DNA of 64,000 bases from Sphingopyxis macrogoltabida (GTDB lineage: Bacteria; Pseudomonadota; Alphaproteobacteria; Sphingomonadales; Sphingomonadaceae). Position 1 is the stretch's first letter. Each line of letters starts with the position of its first letter. The stretch is taken from assembly GCA_003241685.1 (NCBI GenBank), contig QFPJ01000005.1, forward strand, positions 1 through 64,000. Direction: 5' to 3'. A program made the translations under genes and the position numbers. The notes beneath the pieces are model-generated. The model saw only the letters and a list, made by a program, of their open reading frames with translations, was not told where the DNA came from and made no database searches. Below, piece by piece: positions 8,832 to 17,516 of the stretch.

Positions 8832-9536
8832 ATGGCGGAGGTCAAGCTTCATCCCGACTGGCTCGCGGCGATCGGCGGCGAATTCGAGCAGCCCTATATG
8901 GCGCAGCTCAAGGCGTTTCTGGCGGAGGAACGCATGAAGGGAAAGGCGATCTATCCGCGCCCGCGCGACTGGTTCGGCGCGCTCGACGCGACGCCGCCGG
9001 GGCAGGTGCGCGTGGTGATATTGGGGCAGGACCCCTATCATGGGCCCGGACAGGCGCACGGCCTGTGCTTTTCGGTGCAGCCCGGCGTCCGCACCCCGCC
9101 CAGCCTCGTCAATATCTACAAGGAAATGCGCAATGACCTCGGCATTCCGCCCGCGCGGCACGGCTATCTGAAAAGCTGGGCCGACCAGGGCGTCCTGCTG
9201 CTCAACAATTGCCTGACCGTCGAGGCGGGGCTGGCCGCGTCGCATCAGGGCAAGGGATGGGAAGCCTTTACCGACGCCGCCGTTGCGGCGGTCGCCGCCG
9301 ACCTCGCGCCCAAGGTCTTCATCCTGTGGGGCAGCCATGCCCAGCGCAAGGCGGCGAAGGTCGCGGGACTCGGCGCCGACAGTCCGCATCTGGTCCTGCG
9401 CGCGCCGCATCCATCGCCCTTGTCGGCGCACAACGGCTTTTTCGGGTCGAAGCCCTTCAGCCAGGCGAACGCCTTTCTGGAATCGCACGGACGCGGGACG
9501 ATCGACTGGCGGCTGCCGGACAGCCCGCAGGCATGA
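8832..9536 (+). CDS. ung: Uracil-DNA glycosylase, family 1
   Basis: A 234-aa base-excision repair enzyme that removes uracil from DNA. The water-activating loop GQDPYHG (Asp67), the core LLNNCLTVE and the DNA-intercalating loop HPSPLSAHNGFFGS are all present, so it should be active. The chosen ATG at 8832 (MAEVKLHPDW) matches the usual family start; an in-frame ATG at 8754 would add 26 unrelated residues and run into hisE. The stop overlaps the next start (ATGA at 9533-9536), so translation of the permease gene is probably coupled to it. Confidence 0.95.
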   Translation: MAEVKLHPDWLAAIGGEFEQPYMAQLKAFLAEERMKGKAIYPRPRDWFGALDATPPGQVRVVILGQDPYHGPGQAHGLCFSVQPGVRTPPSLVNIYKEMRNDLGIPPARHGYLKSWADQGVLLLNNCLTVEAGLAASHQGKGWEAFTDAAVAAVAADLAPKVFILWGSHAQRKAAKVAGLGADSPHLVLRAPHPSPLSAHNGFFGSKPFSQANAFLESHGRGTIDWRLPDSPQA

Positions 9537-10291
9537 CCCTTCTCGCCGATCCGGTGACGCTGGCGGTGCTGGCCGCGGCGGTGATCCTGCTCGGCATGGC
9601 AAAGGGCGGGCTGGCCGGGGTCGGCGCGCTCGCCACGCCGCTCGCGGCGCTGGTGCTGCCGCCCGCGACCGCCGCCGCGATCCTGCTGCCGATCCTGATC
9701 GTACAGGACGTGATCAGCGTGTGGGCGTTCCGCGGGACATGGGACGGCTGGATCATCGGCTGGATGCTGCCCGGCGCGGCGGTGGGCGTCGCGGCGGGCT
9801 ATTATTATGCCGAACGGGTGAACGAGGCGCAGCTGATGCTGGCGCTGGGCGCGATCACGCTCGCCTTCGGCCTCTATCGGCTGTGGGTCGAACGCGGCGC
9901 GCGGGTCGTCGCGGCATCGACGTCGCCCGGCTGGGTCGGCACGATCTTCGGCGCCGTCATGGGGCTGACCAGCCAGATCGCGCACGCGGGCGGGCCGCCG
10001 TTTCAGATGTGGGTGACGCCGCGCAAGCTGCCGCATCTCGTCTTCATCGGCACCAGTGCGCTTCTGTTCGCGATCGTGAACTGGATGAAGGTGCCCGCCT
10101 ATCTCGCGCTCGGCGCCTTCCCGCACGAGGTGATTGTCGCGGCATTGCTGCTGATGCCGCTGGCGATCGTGTCGACGCTTGCGACGGTACGCTGGATGAA
10201 GCGGATGAATCCCGAACGCTTCTATCTGATCGTCTATCTGCTGATGGTTCTTCTCGGCGCCAGGCTTATCTGGGACGGGGTGCACGGATGA
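9533..10291 (+). CDS. Sulfite exporter TauE/SafE family membrane protein
   Basis: A 252-aa integral membrane protein with about eight hydrophobic segments, in two similar halves. Each half opens with a small-residue helix (GMAKGGLAGVGALATP in the first, GAVMGLTSQIAHAGGPP in the second), the TauE/SafE signature. The family moves sulfur-containing or small organic anions across the inner membrane; the substrate here cannot be read from sequence. The start overlaps the ung stop by four bases, and the stop overlaps the next start in the same way, so these three genes form one transcript. Confidence 0.88.
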   Translation: MTLLADPVTLAVLAAAVILLGMAKGGLAGVGALATPLAALVLPPATAAAILLPILIVQDVISVWAFRGTWDGWIIGWMLPGAAVGVAAGYYYAERVNEAQLMLALGAITLAFGLYRLWVERGARVVAASTSPGWVGTIFGAVMGLTSQIAHAGGPPFQMWVTPRKLPHLVFIGTSALLFAIVNWMKVPAYLALGAFPHEVIVAALLLMPLAIVSTLATVRWMKRMNPERFYLIVYLLMVLLGARLIWDGVHG

Positions 10292-10743
10292 CGCTGGCGA
10301 TCCTGGTCGATGCCGATGCCTGTCCGGTGAAGGACGAGATTTATCGCGTCGCGTGGCGGCACGAGGTTCCGGTAAAGATCGTCAGCAACAGCCGGCTGCG
10401 CATTCCCGATCATCCGCTGATCGAACGCGTGCTGGTCGGCGGCGGCTTCGATGCCGCCGACGACTGGATCGCGGAGGCGGCAAATCCCGCCAGCATCGTG
10501 ATCACGGCGGACATATTGCTGGCCGATCGCGCGTTGAAGGCGGGGGCCACGGTGCTCGCGCCGACCGGCAAGCCTTTCACCCCGGCGTCGATCGGCCCGG
10601 CGATCGCGACGCGCGCGATCATGGCCGACCTGCGCGCCGGCATGGATGGACGAACCGGCGGGCCGCCGCCCTTTTCCAAGGCCGATCGCTCGGCTTTCCT
10701 GCAGGCGCTCGATACGGCGCTGGTGCGGATGAAGCGCGGCTGA
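10288..10743 (+). CDS. YaiI/YqxD (DUF188) family protein
   Basis: A 151-aa protein of the UPF0178 family, with the diagnostic opening VDADACPVKDEIYRVA and the later VITADILLADRAL, in a PIN/NYN-like fold. The conserved acidic residues suggest a nuclease-like metal site, but the family has no firmly established role. The start overlaps the TauE/SafE stop (ATGA at 10288-10291). It ends 16 bases before the convergent bactofilin stop; no clear terminator hairpin is visible in that gap. Confidence 0.9.
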   Translation: MTLAILVDADACPVKDEIYRVAWRHEVPVKIVSNSRLRIPDHPLIERVLVGGGFDAADDWIAEAANPASIVITADILLADRALKAGATVLAPTGKPFTPASIGPAIATRAIMADLRAGMDGRTGGPPPFSKADRSAFLQALDTALVRMKRG

Positions 10744-10759
10744 GCGTCCGCGCGTCCGT

Positions 10760-11230
10760 TCAGCCGCCGAGCGCGGAGGAACGGGTTTCGACGACTTCCA
10801 GCGGCGGCGGGGCCTTGGCGGCACCGGGCGCGCCGGCGCGGCGGTGGCTCAGCCGGCCATCGACCTTGCCGCCATTTTCGATCGTGATGCTTTCATAGGT
10901 GACGTCGCCGGTGATCCGCGCGGTCGCATGGACGATCAGCGTCTTGGCCTCGATCGATCCGTCGATCAGGCCCGCGATCTTCGCGGTTTCGGCGATCACG
11001 CCGCCCTTGATCTCGCTCGCCTCGCCCTGGACCAGATTGGCGCATTTCAGATCGCCTTCGATCTTGCCGTCGACGTGCAGGTCGACGCTGGCCGATACAT
11101 TGCCGGTGACGACCACGTCCGATCCCAGGATCGAAAAGGTCGTATGGTGCGCGCCGGTCGCCATCTTAGCGGGCACCCCGTGCGAGGGCGCCGACGCGCT
11201 GTCGCGCGTCGGCCTTGACTTCGAGAACAT
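10760..11230 (-). CDS. Bactofilin (polymer-forming cytoskeletal protein)
   Basis: A 156-aa bactofilin. The central right-handed beta-helix (about residues 30-130) shows the repeating short strands GNVSASVDLHVDGKIEGDL, GEASEIKGGVIAET and HATARITGDVTYESI, flanked by disordered tails. Bactofilins polymerise without nucleotides and recruit wall enzymes to local sites. I chose the ATG at 11230 (MFSKSRPTRDS), which has GGAGG 9 nt upstream and the MFSK opening common in the family. It overlaps the end of the M23 peptidase gene by 65 bases. An alternative ATG at 11164, one base after the M23 stop, has only a weak ribosome site. The overlap argues that the two proteins are made together. Confidence 0.92.
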   Translation of the reverse strand: MFSKSRPTRDSASAPSHGVPAKMATGAHHTTFSILGSDVVVTGNVSASVDLHVDGKIEGDLKCANLVQGEASEIKGGVIAETAKIAGLIDGSIEAKTLIVHATARITGDVTYESITIENGGKVDGRLSHRRAGAPGAAKAPPPLEVVETRSSALGG

Positions 11231-12374
11231 CGGCTTTGGCCTCCAGGAAGCGGCGCGGGTTGACCGCGACGCCGTTCAGACGGACTTCGAAATGCAGGTG
11301 GCTGCCGGTCGAACGGCCGGTCGAACCCATTTTGGCGATCTGTTCGCCCGCGCCGACATGGCTGCCGACCTTGGTCGTGAAGCCCGACAAGTGGGCATAG
11401 CGGGTCAAGATGCCCTGGCCATGATCGACCTCGACGACATTGCCGTAACCCGACTTCTGCCCGACGAAGCTGACACGGCCGGGGGCGGCCGCCAGGATCG
11501 GGGTGCCGATCGGCCCGCGGAAATCGAGACCGGCGTGCATCGCGCCCGCGCCACTGAAAGGGTCGCTGCGATAACCGAAGCCCGACGACATCATCAGCAC
11601 GCTGGCGGGGTTACCCGACGGCACGGCCACCAGCGTGCGTTCCAGCACTTCCATGCGGAACAGCGCGCCTTCCAGCGCGGCGAAACTGGGGCCAAGCGCC
11701 TTTGCCCGGCCCATTTTGCCGCGATAGGGGATGAAGGGACCACCGCGACCCGACGCGGCATCGCGAACCAGCGCCCTGGGATCGAGACCGAGTTTCGCGA
11801 CGGCGCTTTCGGCATTGGCGGCGCGGGTGTTGACCGCGGCGAGCAGGCGGGCCGACAGTGCTTCCTGACGCGCCTCGATACGGGCGAGTGCCTGCGCCTC
11901 GGGCGGCAGGCGGGGATCGATGGCGCTCGTTTCCACCGGCGCCTTGGCCGCGTTGGCCGGCGCCGCGTCGGGCGCCGCCGGCTGTCCTTCGGCGATGGCG
12001 GCACCTTCGTTCCCGAAATAGGCTTCCTGCCAATCCTCGAGCTGTGCCTGACGCTCGTCCAGATCGGCGGCGATTTCGCCGACGCGGTCGCGATATTTGG
12101 CGATCCGCGCTTCGGCTTCGGCGGCGGCGGCCTGTTTCTGAACCACGTCGGCGCGTTCGCCGGCGGTCAGCAACTGGTTGGCGAGAATGGCCAGCGTCGC
12201 GCCCGCCCAGATGAGCACCACCAGCGCGGCGATCAGCGCGACGCGCTTTTGCCACACCGCGCTGACGCGCAGGAAACGCACATGGCCGTGCGTGCGAATG
12301 AAGATTTCATGGTCCTGAAACAGCGCAGAAAGGCGCTGGCGCCAATGGCGCAGACCCGTCGATGGCGAAGACAA
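11166..12374 (-). CDS. M23 family metallopeptidase (LytM-type), membrane anchored
   Basis: A 402-aa peptidoglycan endopeptidase with a short cytoplasmic tail, one membrane helix (about residues 45-65), a periplasmic coiled-coil rich in Glu/Arg/Ala (about 70-110), a linker and a C-terminal M23 domain. The zinc-binding motifs HAGLDF and HLHFEVRLNG are intact, so it should be catalytic rather than an EnvC-like activator. The start is uncertain: TTG at 12374 gives the longest sensible product, and no ATG lies before the membrane helix. An AT-rich TATATAAC (12394-12401) just upstream could be a -10 element. It overlaps the bactofilin gene by 65 bases. Bactofilin-M23 pairs shape the wall in Helicobacter and other bacteria. 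Confidence 0.9.
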   Translation of the reverse strand: MSSPSTGLRHWRQRLSALFQDHEIFIRTHGHVRFLRVSAVWQKRVALIAALVVLIWAGATLAILANQLLTAGERADVVQKQAAAAEAEARIAKYRDRVGEIAADLDERQAQLEDWQEAYFGNEGAAIAEGQPAAPDAAPANAAKAPVETSAIDPRLPPEAQALARIEARQEALSARLLAAVNTRAANAESAVAKLGLDPRALVRDAASGRGGPFIPYRGKMGRAKALGPSFAALEGALFRMEVLERTLVAVPSGNPASVLMMSSGFGYRSDPFSGAGAMHAGLDFRGPIGTPILAAAPGRVSFVGQKSGYGNVVEVDHGQGILTRYAHLSGFTTKVGSHVGAGEQIAKMGSTGRSTGSHLHFEVRLNGVAVNPRRFLEAKADVLEVKADARQRVGALARGAR

Positions 12375-12468
12375 GTTACGCGACCCCGTCTTGTTATATA
12401 GTGGAGCCCTCCGCCCCGAACGGGTGGCGGCTTAACAGCGAGATGGGGAGGCGGCGACTCTTTGCGCG

Positions 12469-12496
12469 GCGAGTCGGGTCGAATCGAACGACTCGC
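12469..12496. other. Inverted repeat upstream of the ICMT-like gene
   Basis: GCGAGTCG (12469-12476) and CGACTCGC (12489-12496) form a perfect 8-bp stem around a 12-nt loop, in the 231-base gap between the divergent M23 and ICMT-like genes. It could be an operator or a leader hairpin; nothing else in the gap is recognisable. Confidence 0.35.
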
Positions 12497-12605
12497 GCGG
12501 CGAATGGTTCCCGATCAGGGAAATACTGCCATTAATGCAGCAAATGCCGCCGCGAATCGGATGATTATTGACGGCTTGCTTACCATTTTTCGCTAAGGAA
12601 CCCGC

Positions 12606-14012
12606 GTGACCGATAACCCCGATTCCGCGATTCCAGACGCCGTCGATACGGCCGATGCCGCGGCCGCGCCGGGCGCCGCGCGGCCGCGTTCGGCGGTCAG
12701 CGCGGGCGTCGGCCTGGTCGGGCTGGTGGGCCTCTTCACCTATCTGTTCGCCGCGCGCTATGCGCCTGAAATCGCCGCATGGCTGGGCATCGACTGGGGG
12801 GACCGCGGTCCGATGAGCGGGCCAAAATCGGCGATCGTCAGCGTTCTGGCCTGCGGCATTCCGATGATTTTGTGGTCGCTTTTCGTCGACAAGGTGCACC
12901 GCAACCCGTCGACCGGCATCGACTGGTCGCTCCGCCGGCCGTGGCGCGAGACGATCGACATCAGTCTGACCAAGCTTGCCGGTCTGTGGGCGACATGGGG
13001 GATGATCGCCTTCTTCTATGCCATGATGCGCTATTACTGGGAGGGCAATTACGCCTTCTCGATGGACCTGCTGACGCGCGTCGCGCCGTGGCTGTTGCTG
13101 GTATCGGTGCCCTATATGCTGTGGCTCGACCGGCGCATGATCGAACCGCGCGACGGCTGCTACCAGTTCGGGCGATGGCTGATCGCCCCGGGGGCGGCAG
13201 TCGACGCGCGTGCGATCGGACATCATCTGCGCGCTTGGGCGGTCAAGGGTTTCTTCACCGCCTTCATGCTGTCGATCGTGCCGGGGAATTTCGCCGCGCT
13301 CGCCACCGTATCGATGACCGAGGTGCTGGCAAATCCCTATATGACCGGCCTTTGGGCGCTGAACCTCCTCTACCTGATCGACGTTCATATCGCGACGGTG
13401 GGTTATATCCTGACGCTGAAGCCGCTCGATGCGCATATTCGCACCGCCAACCCCTATGGCATGGCGTGGGTCGCGGCGCTCATCTGCTACCCGCCCTTCG
13501 TGCTGATGAGCGGCGGGCCGCTCGACTATCAGGTGAACGGTGCCGACTGGGGCTATTGGCTGCGGGGGCACGACACGCTGCTGATGCTGTGGGGCGTGGT
13601 GCTGGCGCTGCTGATCGCGGTCTACAGCTGGGCGACGATGGCGTTCGGTATCCGCTTTTCGAACCTGACGCATCGCGGGATCATCACCCACGGACCGTAT
13701 CGCTTCACGCGCCACCCGGCCTATGTGGCGAAGAATCTGAGCTGGTGGGTCGGCTCGATGCCTTTCCTTGTCACCGCCGGCGGCTTCGTCGAGGCGGCGC
13801 GCAACACGGTACTGCTCGCGGTCGTCAGCGGGGTCTATTACTGGCGCGCCAAGACGGAGGAGAAGCATTTGCTCGGCGACCCCGCCTATGTCGCCTACTG
13901 GAACTGGGCGCAGGACAATGCGATCGTCCCGCGCCTGTTCGCGAAGTTGACGGGCCGCCGCCGGCCGCTGATCCGGCTGGATCCCGACCCACGCATCGGG
14001 CCGGTCGCCTGA
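12606..14012 (+). CDS. Isoprenylcysteine carboxyl methyltransferase (ICMT)-like membrane protein
   Basis: A 468-aa multi-pass membrane protein with about nine hydrophobic segments. The C-terminal third carries the ICMT/PEMT-type SAM-binding pattern: THGPYRFTRHPAYVAKNLSW, then EEKHLLGDPAYVAYW near the end. The N-terminal two thirds, with several extra helices and conserved-looking WSLFVDKVHRNPSTG and LWLDRRMIEPRDGCY, make it longer than eukaryotic ICMT (about 280 aa). It is therefore likely a lipid or small-molecule methyltransferase of unknown substrate. GTG at 12606 is the start, with AAGGAA 5-10 bases upstream. It has no obvious functional partner beside it. Confidence 0.8.
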   Translation: MTDNPDSAIPDAVDTADAAAAPGAARPRSAVSAGVGLVGLVGLFTYLFAARYAPEIAAWLGIDWGDRGPMSGPKSAIVSVLACGIPMILWSLFVDKVHRNPSTGIDWSLRRPWRETIDISLTKLAGLWATWGMIAFFYAMMRYYWEGNYAFSMDLLTRVAPWLLLVSVPYMLWLDRRMIEPRDGCYQFGRWLIAPGAAVDARAIGHHLRAWAVKGFFTAFMLSIVPGNFAALATVSMTEVLANPYMTGLWALNLLYLIDVHIATVGYILTLKPLDAHIRTANPYGMAWVAALICYPPFVLMSGGPLDYQVNGADWGYWLRGHDTLLMLWGVVLALLIAVYSWATMAFGIRFSNLTHRGIITHGPYRFTRHPAYVAKNLSWWVGSMPFLVTAGGFVEAARNTVLLAVVSGVYYWRAKTEEKHLLGDPAYVAYWNWAQDNAIVPRLFAKLTGRRRPLIRLDPDPRIGPVA

Positions 14013-14028
14013 CGGGCGGCGGCGGGCG

Positions 14029-14169
14029 TCATGCGGCGCCTGCGTTTCCCGATCGGAATTTGACGCCCGCCTCGACGCCCCGGATGCGGGGTTCGTTGAC
14101 GTAGCGCGTCAGCTTTGCCGGAACCGGGATGGCCGGCGGTCCAATCGCGCCTTGCCATCGGGGCTGCAT
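14029..14169 (-). pseudogene. Short ORF resembling the C-terminal tail of a TonB-dependent receptor
   Basis: A 46-codon frame whose central part, LTRYVNEPRIRGVEAGVKF, looks like the last beta-strands of sphingomonad TonB-dependent receptors, which end in a strand with terminal Phe. Here an extra RSGNAGAA follows. No plug or barrel sequence lies upstream, since gamma-glutamyltransferase begins at 14206 on the other strand. It is most likely a remnant of a lost receptor gene. The match is short and made by eye. Confidence 0.4.
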
Positions 14170-14205
14170 GTCGCAACACTGTGGCTTTGACAGGGGATTG
14201 AAGCC

Positions 14206-16044
14206 ATGCGTCGTCGTACCCTTCTTGCCGCCGGTCCGGCTGTCGCGCTCCTGCCGGCGGTCGGCTTCGCGCAGAGCGGCCAGCCGAAAAGCTCACCGGC
14301 GCCGGGCGGTCCGCCGCCGGTCTGGGAGGCCGGCGAGGACCGGTTTCCGCGGCCCGACGTTCATGGCGGTGACCGGCCGGTCGGGGCCAGCTTTGCCTCG
14401 CGCACGGCCGCCTATGGCCTGAACGGCGCGGCGGGCACGGCGCATCCGCTGGCGACGCAGGCGGGCATCGACATGCTGAAGCGCGGCGGCTCGGCGGTCG
14501 ATGCGGCGATCGCGATCAACGCCTGCCTCGGACTGCTCGAGCCGACCGCCAACGGCATCGGCGGCGACGTCTATGCGATGATATGGGACCCGAAGACGAA
14601 GAAGCTCGCGGGCCTCGCGGGGTCGGGCAAGAGCCCGCGCGGGCTTGACCTCGCGACGGTGCGGTCGCGCGCCAGGGGCGGCGCGCTGCCAGCATATGGC
14701 GCGATCAGCGTGTCGGTGCCGGGGGCGGTCGACGGCTGGTGGACGATGCACCAGCGGCACGGCAAGCTGCCGTGGAAGCAATTGTTCGAGCCCGTCATCG
14801 CGCATGCTGAGGCAGGTGCCCCGGTTCCCGACATGATCGCCTATTATATGCGCCGCAGCCTGGCCGGGTTTCGCCAGCCGGACCGTGGGATCGAGGAAAT
14901 CGACAATGCGATCCGGACTTATGGCCTGGCCGACGGCAAGGGGCCGGCGGCGGGGCAGGTGTTCCGCAATCCCGACCTGGCCCGCACCTTCCGCCTGATC
15001 GCCGAAGGCGGACGCGACGTGTTTTACGATGGCGAGATCGCGCGGACGATCGACGCCTATTTCCGGCGGATCGGCGGCTGGCTGCGGCGCGAGGATCTGG
15101 CCGCGCACCGCTCCGAATGGGTCGAGCCGGTCAAGAGCGGCTATCGCGGCATCGACGTCTATGCGCTCGGCGCCAATACGCAGGGGATCGCGACGCTACA
15201 GATGCTGAACATCCTCGAACATTTCGACCTGAAGGGGGCGGGGTTCCAGTCGGCGCTGTCTATCCACCTTCAGGCCGAGGCCAAGCGCCTCGCCTATGAG
15301 GATCGGGCGCGCTACTATGCCGATCCGCATTTCGCCGACGTGCCCGTCGAATGGCTGGTTTCGAAGGATTATGCGGCGGAGCGGGCGAAGCTGATCCGCC
15401 CCGACCGCCTGTTGTCGCCGGTTTATCCGGGGCAGGCGCCGAGCCGGGGCGACACCACCTATTTCAGCTGCGCCGACAGCGACGGAATGATGGTGTCGAT
15501 GATCCAGTCGAACTTTCGTGGCATGGGGTCGGGGCTCGTCGCCGACGGGCTGGGCTTCATGTTCCAGGATCGCGGACAATTGTTCAGCCTGCAGGATGGG
15601 CATCCTAACATCTATGCACCGGGCAAGCGGCCGTTCCAGACGATCATTCCCGGATTCGCGGCGCGCGGCGACGTGCCATGGATGAGCTTCGGCGTGATGG
15701 GCGGCGACATGCAGCCGCAGGGCCAGGCCCAGATCGTCATCAACAGCGTCGATTACGGGCTGGAGATTCAGGCGGCGGGCGATTCGCCGCGCTGGCATCA
15801 TGAAGGCTCGTCGCAAAGCATGGGCGAGGATGCGCCAGGGCTCGGCGTTAATGGCCTGCTGCGGCTCGAAAGCGGGGTGCCCGAGGCGAGCCGGCGGCAA
15901 CTGGCCGACATTGGCTGGAAGATCGGCACGCCCGACGGCGGGTTCGGGCGCTATCAATGCGTCGAGCATCGCAGGGATGGCGACACGCGCGTGTACGCCG
16001 CGGCAAGCGAAATGCGCGCCGACGGGTGTGCGCTGGCCTATTGA
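14206..16044 (+). CDS. ggt: Gamma-glutamyltransferase (GGT family), exported
   Basis: A 612-aa GGT-family N-terminal nucleophile hydrolase, which cleaves the gamma-glutamyl bond of glutathione or related amides in the periplasm. The N-terminus MRRRTLLAAGPAVALLPA ending in GFAQ is a signal peptide with a Tat-like twin arginine. The large-subunit start carries AAGTAHPLATQAG, GGSAVDAAIAIN and NGIGGDVYAM. The autoprocessing site is GDTTYFSCAD, with Thr417 as the expected nucleophile, and the late PRWHHEG matches the family. A role in glutathione recycling is favoured because gshA lies directly downstream and convergent, 39 bases away, but some relatives are beta-lactam acylases. No ribosome site stronger than AGGGGATTGAAGCC is seen. 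Confidence 0.88.
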   Translation: MRRRTLLAAGPAVALLPAVGFAQSGQPKSSPAPGGPPPVWEAGEDRFPRPDVHGGDRPVGASFASRTAAYGLNGAAGTAHPLATQAGIDMLKRGGSAVDAAIAINACLGLLEPTANGIGGDVYAMIWDPKTKKLAGLAGSGKSPRGLDLATVRSRARGGALPAYGAISVSVPGAVDGWWTMHQRHGKLPWKQLFEPVIAHAEAGAPVPDMIAYYMRRSLAGFRQPDRGIEEIDNAIRTYGLADGKGPAAGQVFRNPDLARTFRLIAEGGRDVFYDGEIARTIDAYFRRIGGWLRREDLAAHRSEWVEPVKSGYRGIDVYALGANTQGIATLQMLNILEHFDLKGAGFQSALSIHLQAEAKRLAYEDRARYYADPHFADVPVEWLVSKDYAAERAKLIRPDRLLSPVYPGQAPSRGDTTYFSCADSDGMMVSMIQSNFRGMGSGLVADGLGFMFQDRGQLFSLQDGHPNIYAPGKRPFQTIIPGFAARGDVPWMSFGVMGGDMQPQGQAQIVINSVDYGLEIQAAGDSPRWHHEGSSQSMGEDAPGLGVNGLLRLESGVPEASRRQLADIGWKIGTPDGGFGRYQCVEHRRDGDTRVYAAASEMRADGCALAY

Positions 16045-16083
16045 CGGGCGTCGGCGGCGGTTCAGCCGTCCGATACGGACACG

Positions 16084-17457
16084 TCAGAAACTGAGTTCGT
16101 CGTAGATTTTCGACAGGTCGTGCTGCCACGGGCCTTCGTAGCGATCGAGCAGGTCGTCTGCGGGCGACTTGCCGGTCGCGGCGATCCGGCGCAGCGGGTC
16201 GAGGAAGCCGACTTCATTGTCGCCCATCGCATTGACCTCGCCGCGTGCGGCAAGACCCTGCGCCGCGATGTCGAGCACGCGGTGCGCCAGTTCGCCGACC
16301 GTGCCGCCGCCGGGCGCCGGCGCGTCCAGCCCCTCGCTGGGCACCGCATCGCGCAGCGCCTGCTGTTCCGCGATGCCCCACCCCTTGACCAGATCCCAGG
16401 CGGCGTCGAGCGCGCCCTGATCGTAGAGCAGCCCGACCCATAGCGCGGGCAGCGCGCAGATACGGTTCCACGGCCCGCCATCGGCGCCGCGCATCTCCAG
16501 AAAGCTTTTCAGTCGCACCTCGGGAAAGGCAGTCGACAGATGGTCGTTCCAGTCGGACAGGCGCGGCAGCTCGCCGGGCAGCGCAGGCAACTCGCCCTTC
16601 AGGAACGCGCGGAAGCTCTGGCCGGCGGCGTCGATATATTTCCCGTCGCGGAAGACGAAATACATCGGCACGTCGAGCATATAGTCGACATAGCGTTCGT
16701 AGCCGAAGCCATCTTCGAACACGAAGGGCAACATTCCAGTGCGCGCGGGGTCGGTGTCGGTCCAGATATGGCTGCGATACGACATATAGCCGTTCGGCTT
16801 GCCCTCCGTGAACGGGGAGGACGCGAACAGCGCGGTCGCGAGCGGCTGGAGCGCCAGCGACACCCGGAATTTCTGGACCATGTCGGCTTCCGACGCATAG
16901 TCGAGATTGGTCTGGATGGTGCAGGTGCGCAGCATCATGTCGAGTCCCATGCTGCCGACCCGCGGCATGTGGTCCAGCATGATCCTGTAGCGGCCCTTGG
17001 GCATGATCGGCAGTTCGGCGCGCGTCTTGTCGGGCCACATGCCGAGGCCGAGGAAGCCGAGGCCGAGTTCGGCGCCGACTTCCTTGACCTGTTTCAGATG
17101 GCGGCCGGTCTCGGCACAGGTCTGGTGCAGATTTTCGACCGGCGCGCCCGACAGTTCCAGCTGACCCGCCGGTTCGAGGCTGATCGTCCCGTCGCTGCCC
17201 GCCAGCGCGATGACATTCCCGCCTTCGATCACCGGCTCCCAGCCGTAGCGGGTGAGCGCCATCAACAGGTCGCGGATGCCGCCGGGCTCGTCATAGGAGG
17301 GCGCGCGGTGGTCGCCGGTCCGATAGACGAATTTTTCATGTTCGGTGCCGATGCGCCAGCGTTCGCGGGGCTTTTCGCCCTTGGCCATCGGCGTCGCGAG
17401 CTGGCTCGCATTTTCGATGAAGGGATCGTCCTGATCGGAAACCGTTCGCGTGCTCAT
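16084..17457 (-). CDS. gshA: Glutamate-cysteine ligase, alphaproteobacterial/plant type
   Basis: A 457-aa cytoplasmic enzyme that joins glutamate and cysteine using ATP, the first step of glutathione synthesis. It belongs to the GCS2 superfamily, with RIGTEHEKFVYR near the N-terminus, GGNVIALAGSDGTISLEPAG, and TCTIQTNLDYASEADM in the core. Length and motifs fit the plant/alphaproteobacterial class rather than E. coli GshA. The ATG at 17457 is used. It lies downstream of the rsmE-DUF11-DUF11 run on the same strand; in many alphaproteobacteria it directly follows rsmE. Confidence 0.95.
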   Translation of the reverse strand: MSTRTVSDQDDPFIENASQLATPMAKGEKPRERWRIGTEHEKFVYRTGDHRAPSYDEPGGIRDLLMALTRYGWEPVIEGGNVIALAGSDGTISLEPAGQLELSGAPVENLHQTCAETGRHLKQVKEVGAELGLGFLGLGMWPDKTRAELPIMPKGRYRIMLDHMPRVGSMGLDMMLRTCTIQTNLDYASEADMVQKFRVSLALQPLATALFASSPFTEGKPNGYMSYRSHIWTDTDPARTGMLPFVFEDGFGYERYVDYMLDVPMYFVFRDGKYIDAAGQSFRAFLKGELPALPGELPRLSDWNDHLSTAFPEVRLKSFLEMRGADGGPWNRICALPALWVGLLYDQGALDAAWDLVKGWGIAEQQALRDAVPSEGLDAPAPGGGTVGELAHRVLDIAAQGLAARGEVNAMGDNEVGFLDPLRRIAATGKSPADDLLDRYEGPWQHDLSKIYDELSF

Positions 17458-17516
17458 GCCGCGCCCTTAGGCCCCATGACGAAAAAAGCAATCGCCCGCA
17501 TCGGAATGGCGGCTGG

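Noticed and set aside
12568..12596. TTGACG with 17-base spacing to CGCTAA as a promoter for the ICMT-like gene
   Set aside because: The -10 match is poor and would overlap the AAGGAA ribosome site, leaving almost no leader.
16068..16080. Palindrome GTCCG-ATA-CGGAC between ggt and gshA as a terminator
   Set aside because: The stem is only 5 bp and no T run follows on either strand.
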